A DNA stretch of 6,341 nt from the NCBI GenBank assembly GCA_964623915.1, contig CAZUVQ010000093.1, positions 1-6,341 on the forward strand, written 5' to 3'. Of this stretch, positions 5,649 to 6,341 are shown piece by piece. The translations under genes and the position numbers were made by a program. The DNA comes from CAZUVQ01 sp964623915. Lineage in GTDB: Bacteria > Bacillota > Clostridia > UMGS1883 > UMGS1540. The notes beneath the pieces were generated by a model. That model was not told where the DNA came from. It did not search any database and saw only the letters and a program-made list of their open reading frames with translations. Positions within the stretch are counted from its first letter, which is position 1, and each line of letters opens with the position of its first letter.

Positions 5649-5714
5649 AATGCGCCCTCCTCTCTTTTATGAATACTCATGGCTCATGACCAGAGGAATA
5701 TCCTAAACTAACAG
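5649..5714 (-). promoter_or_regulatory. rplS 5' leader with SD-masking fold (candidate L19 leader)
   Basis: The inferred untranslated leader is about 65 nt. On the minus strand it contains a perfect hairpin TCATG-AGC-CATGA (5689-5677). Outside it, TCCTCT (5697-5692) is exactly complementary to AGAGGA (5663-5658), which overlaps the GGAGGG Shine-Dalgarno sequence. Closing this outer stem would block translation. An autoregulatory L19 leader family is known upstream of rplS in low-GC Gram-positives (Rfam L19_leader). Membership here is inference from position and fold and has not been tested. Confidence 0.45.
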
Positions 5715-5720
5715 AATATA

Positions 5721-5770
5721 AATATACCATAAACGGTTATAATATTCAAGTGTTTTTTTAAATTTTTTAC
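5721..5770 (-). promoter_or_regulatory. rplS promoter with extended -10 and UP-like element
   Basis: On the minus strand, TTGAAT (5749-5744) is followed by a 17-nt spacer ending TGG and then TATATT (5726-5721), giving an extended TGn -10. Directly upstream, 5770-5750 consists of A and T tracts in the position of an UP element. The expected start is near 5714. This is the pattern of a strong housekeeping promoter, suiting a ribosomal protein gene. Confidence 0.75.
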
Positions 5771-5777
5771 AAATTGT

Positions 5778-5806
5778 TTGATTTTTTGCATTTTTTATGA
5801 TAAAAT
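5778..5806 (+). promoter_or_regulatory. Promoter of the divergent methyltransferase gene
   Basis: TTGATT (5778-5783), a 17-nt spacer and TAAAAT (5801-5806) form a sigma-A-type promoter, with TGA directly before the -10 as an extended element. Transcription would begin near 5813, about 25 nt before ATG 5838. It lies back-to-back with the rplS promoter, the two -35 boxes being about 28 nt apart. Confidence 0.6.
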
Positions 5807-5837
5807 TATGTAAATTTTGAATACGAGGTAATCCAAT

Positions 5838-6341
5838 ATGATGATGCGAACGAAAATTTTATTGGCTTTAAATAAACTGTTCCCTGCACCCGTACACCCG
5901 TTTAACCTTCAGAATGAGGGCAAAAAAAACTATGCTATGTGGCAATATGAAAAAGGTGCAGACACTATTAAGTTTTTTCTTAAGGCGTTTTCCGAAAAAG
6001 AAATGTTTTCTTCCAAAATTGTAGTTGACATCGGATGCGGTGCCGCCGGGAAATCACTGTACTATGCATCTATGGGCGCAGAACACGTATATGGGCTTGA
6101 AATTCTCGAAAAATACCGCGATGAGGCTGTAAATCTTGCAAAAAAGCTAAATCTTTCGGACAAGTTCAGCTTTGTAGCAGGCGATTCCGCCTCTATGCCC
6201 TTTCCTGATGATTTCGCCGATACAATAATTGTCAACGATGCTATGGAGCATGTTGCAGAGCCTGAGAAAACAATTCTTGAAATGCTGCGAATACTAAAAA
6301 AGGGAGGGAAAATATTTATAAACTTTCCGCCCTACCATCAT
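5838..6341 (+). CDS. Class I SAM-dependent methyltransferase, N-terminal part (3' end outside window)
   Basis: The reading frame is open from ATG 5838 to the window edge, giving 168 residues without a stop. The fold is the Rossmann-like class I methyltransferase. Motif I VVDIGCGAAGKS at 62-73 binds S-adenosylmethionine, Glu88 in YGLEI is the acidic residue after strand 2, GDSASMPFPDDFADTIIVNDAMEHV at 115-139 spans motifs II-III, and LRILKKGGKIFINFPP at 150-165 is the post-motif strand, as in Methyltransf_11-type enzymes. The first 35 residues are not catalytic-domain sequence. GAGGT (5825-5829) lies 8 nt before the first of three consecutive ATG codons, so 5838 is the best start, with 5841 and 5844 possible. 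Substrate is unknown; small-molecule and polysaccharide-pathway methyltransferases share this core. It is divergent from rplS and is not the usual neighbour TrmD, which has a different (SPOUT knot) fold. Confidence 0.88.
   Translation, partial: MMMRTKILLALNKLFPAPVHPFNLQNEGKKNYAMWQYEKGADTIKFFLKAFSEKEMFSSKIVVDIGCGAAGKSLYYASMGAEHVYGLEILEKYRDEAVNLAKKLNLSDKFSFVAGDSASMPFPDDFADTIIVNDAMEHVAEPEKTILEMLRILKKGGKIFINFPPYHH

Noticed and set aside
5751..5796. T-rich tracts as an intrinsic terminator
   Set aside because: No GC-containing stem precedes them. They fit better as the A/T-rich upstream regions of the two divergent promoters.
1..6341. CRISPR array, tRNA, rRNA, insertion sequence or attachment site
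   Set aside because: No regularly spaced repeats, cloverleaf-like sequence, transposase, integrase or terminal repeats were seen anywhere in the window.

Overview
The window looks like chromosomal DNA of a low-GC Firmicute, most likely a clostridial (Oscillospiraceae/Ruminococcaceae-like) gut bacterium. The basis is the tig-clpP-clpX order, an rplS-lepB-ylqF cluster, strong AGGAGG-type ribosome binding sites, GTG/TTG starts alongside ATG, and ribosomal protein and protease sequences of Firmicute type. The genus cannot be fixed from the sequence alone.

Layout. Bases 1-2209 hold a rightward protein quality-control operon: the 3' end of trigger factor (tig), then clpP overlapping it by 44 nt, then clpX 3 nt later, closed by a clear intrinsic terminator. 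A rightward TraX-family membrane protein (2223-2909) follows with its own ribosome binding site. It converges on a leftward, AT-rich two-gene toxin-antitoxin module: mntA, a minimal nucleotidyltransferase, and hepT, a HEPN ribonuclease, in bases 2936-3575. MntA carries Asn in place of the second Asp of its GSx10DxD motif. A hairpin terminator at 3670-3701 separates this module from the leftward cluster rplS-lepB-ylqF (3705-5648), which encodes ribosomal protein L19, signal peptidase I and the 50S assembly GTPase. rplS has an extended -10 promoter, an A/T-rich UP-like element and a short leader that can fold to hide its Shine-Dalgarno sequence, consistent with an L19 ribosomal-protein leader. 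A hairpin between rplS and lepB looks like a terminator or attenuator. A divergent SAM-dependent methyltransferase begins at 5838 and runs off the right edge.

How the genes work together. Trigger factor folds nascent chains at the ribosome exit, and ClpX unfolds substrates for ClpP to degrade. On the other strand, L19 and YlqF/RbgA serve the large ribosomal subunit, and LepB releases exported proteins from the membrane. The TraX-like gene and the MntA-HepT pair are accessory genes placed between the two conserved blocks.

No entirely undescribed system is evident. The points most worth a second look are the MntA active-site substitution beside an intact HepT motif, the SD-masking rplS leader, the tig/clpP overlap and the rplS-lepB hairpin. 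No tRNA, rRNA, CRISPR array or insertion sequence was seen. No stretch longer than 300 bases lacks a gene.
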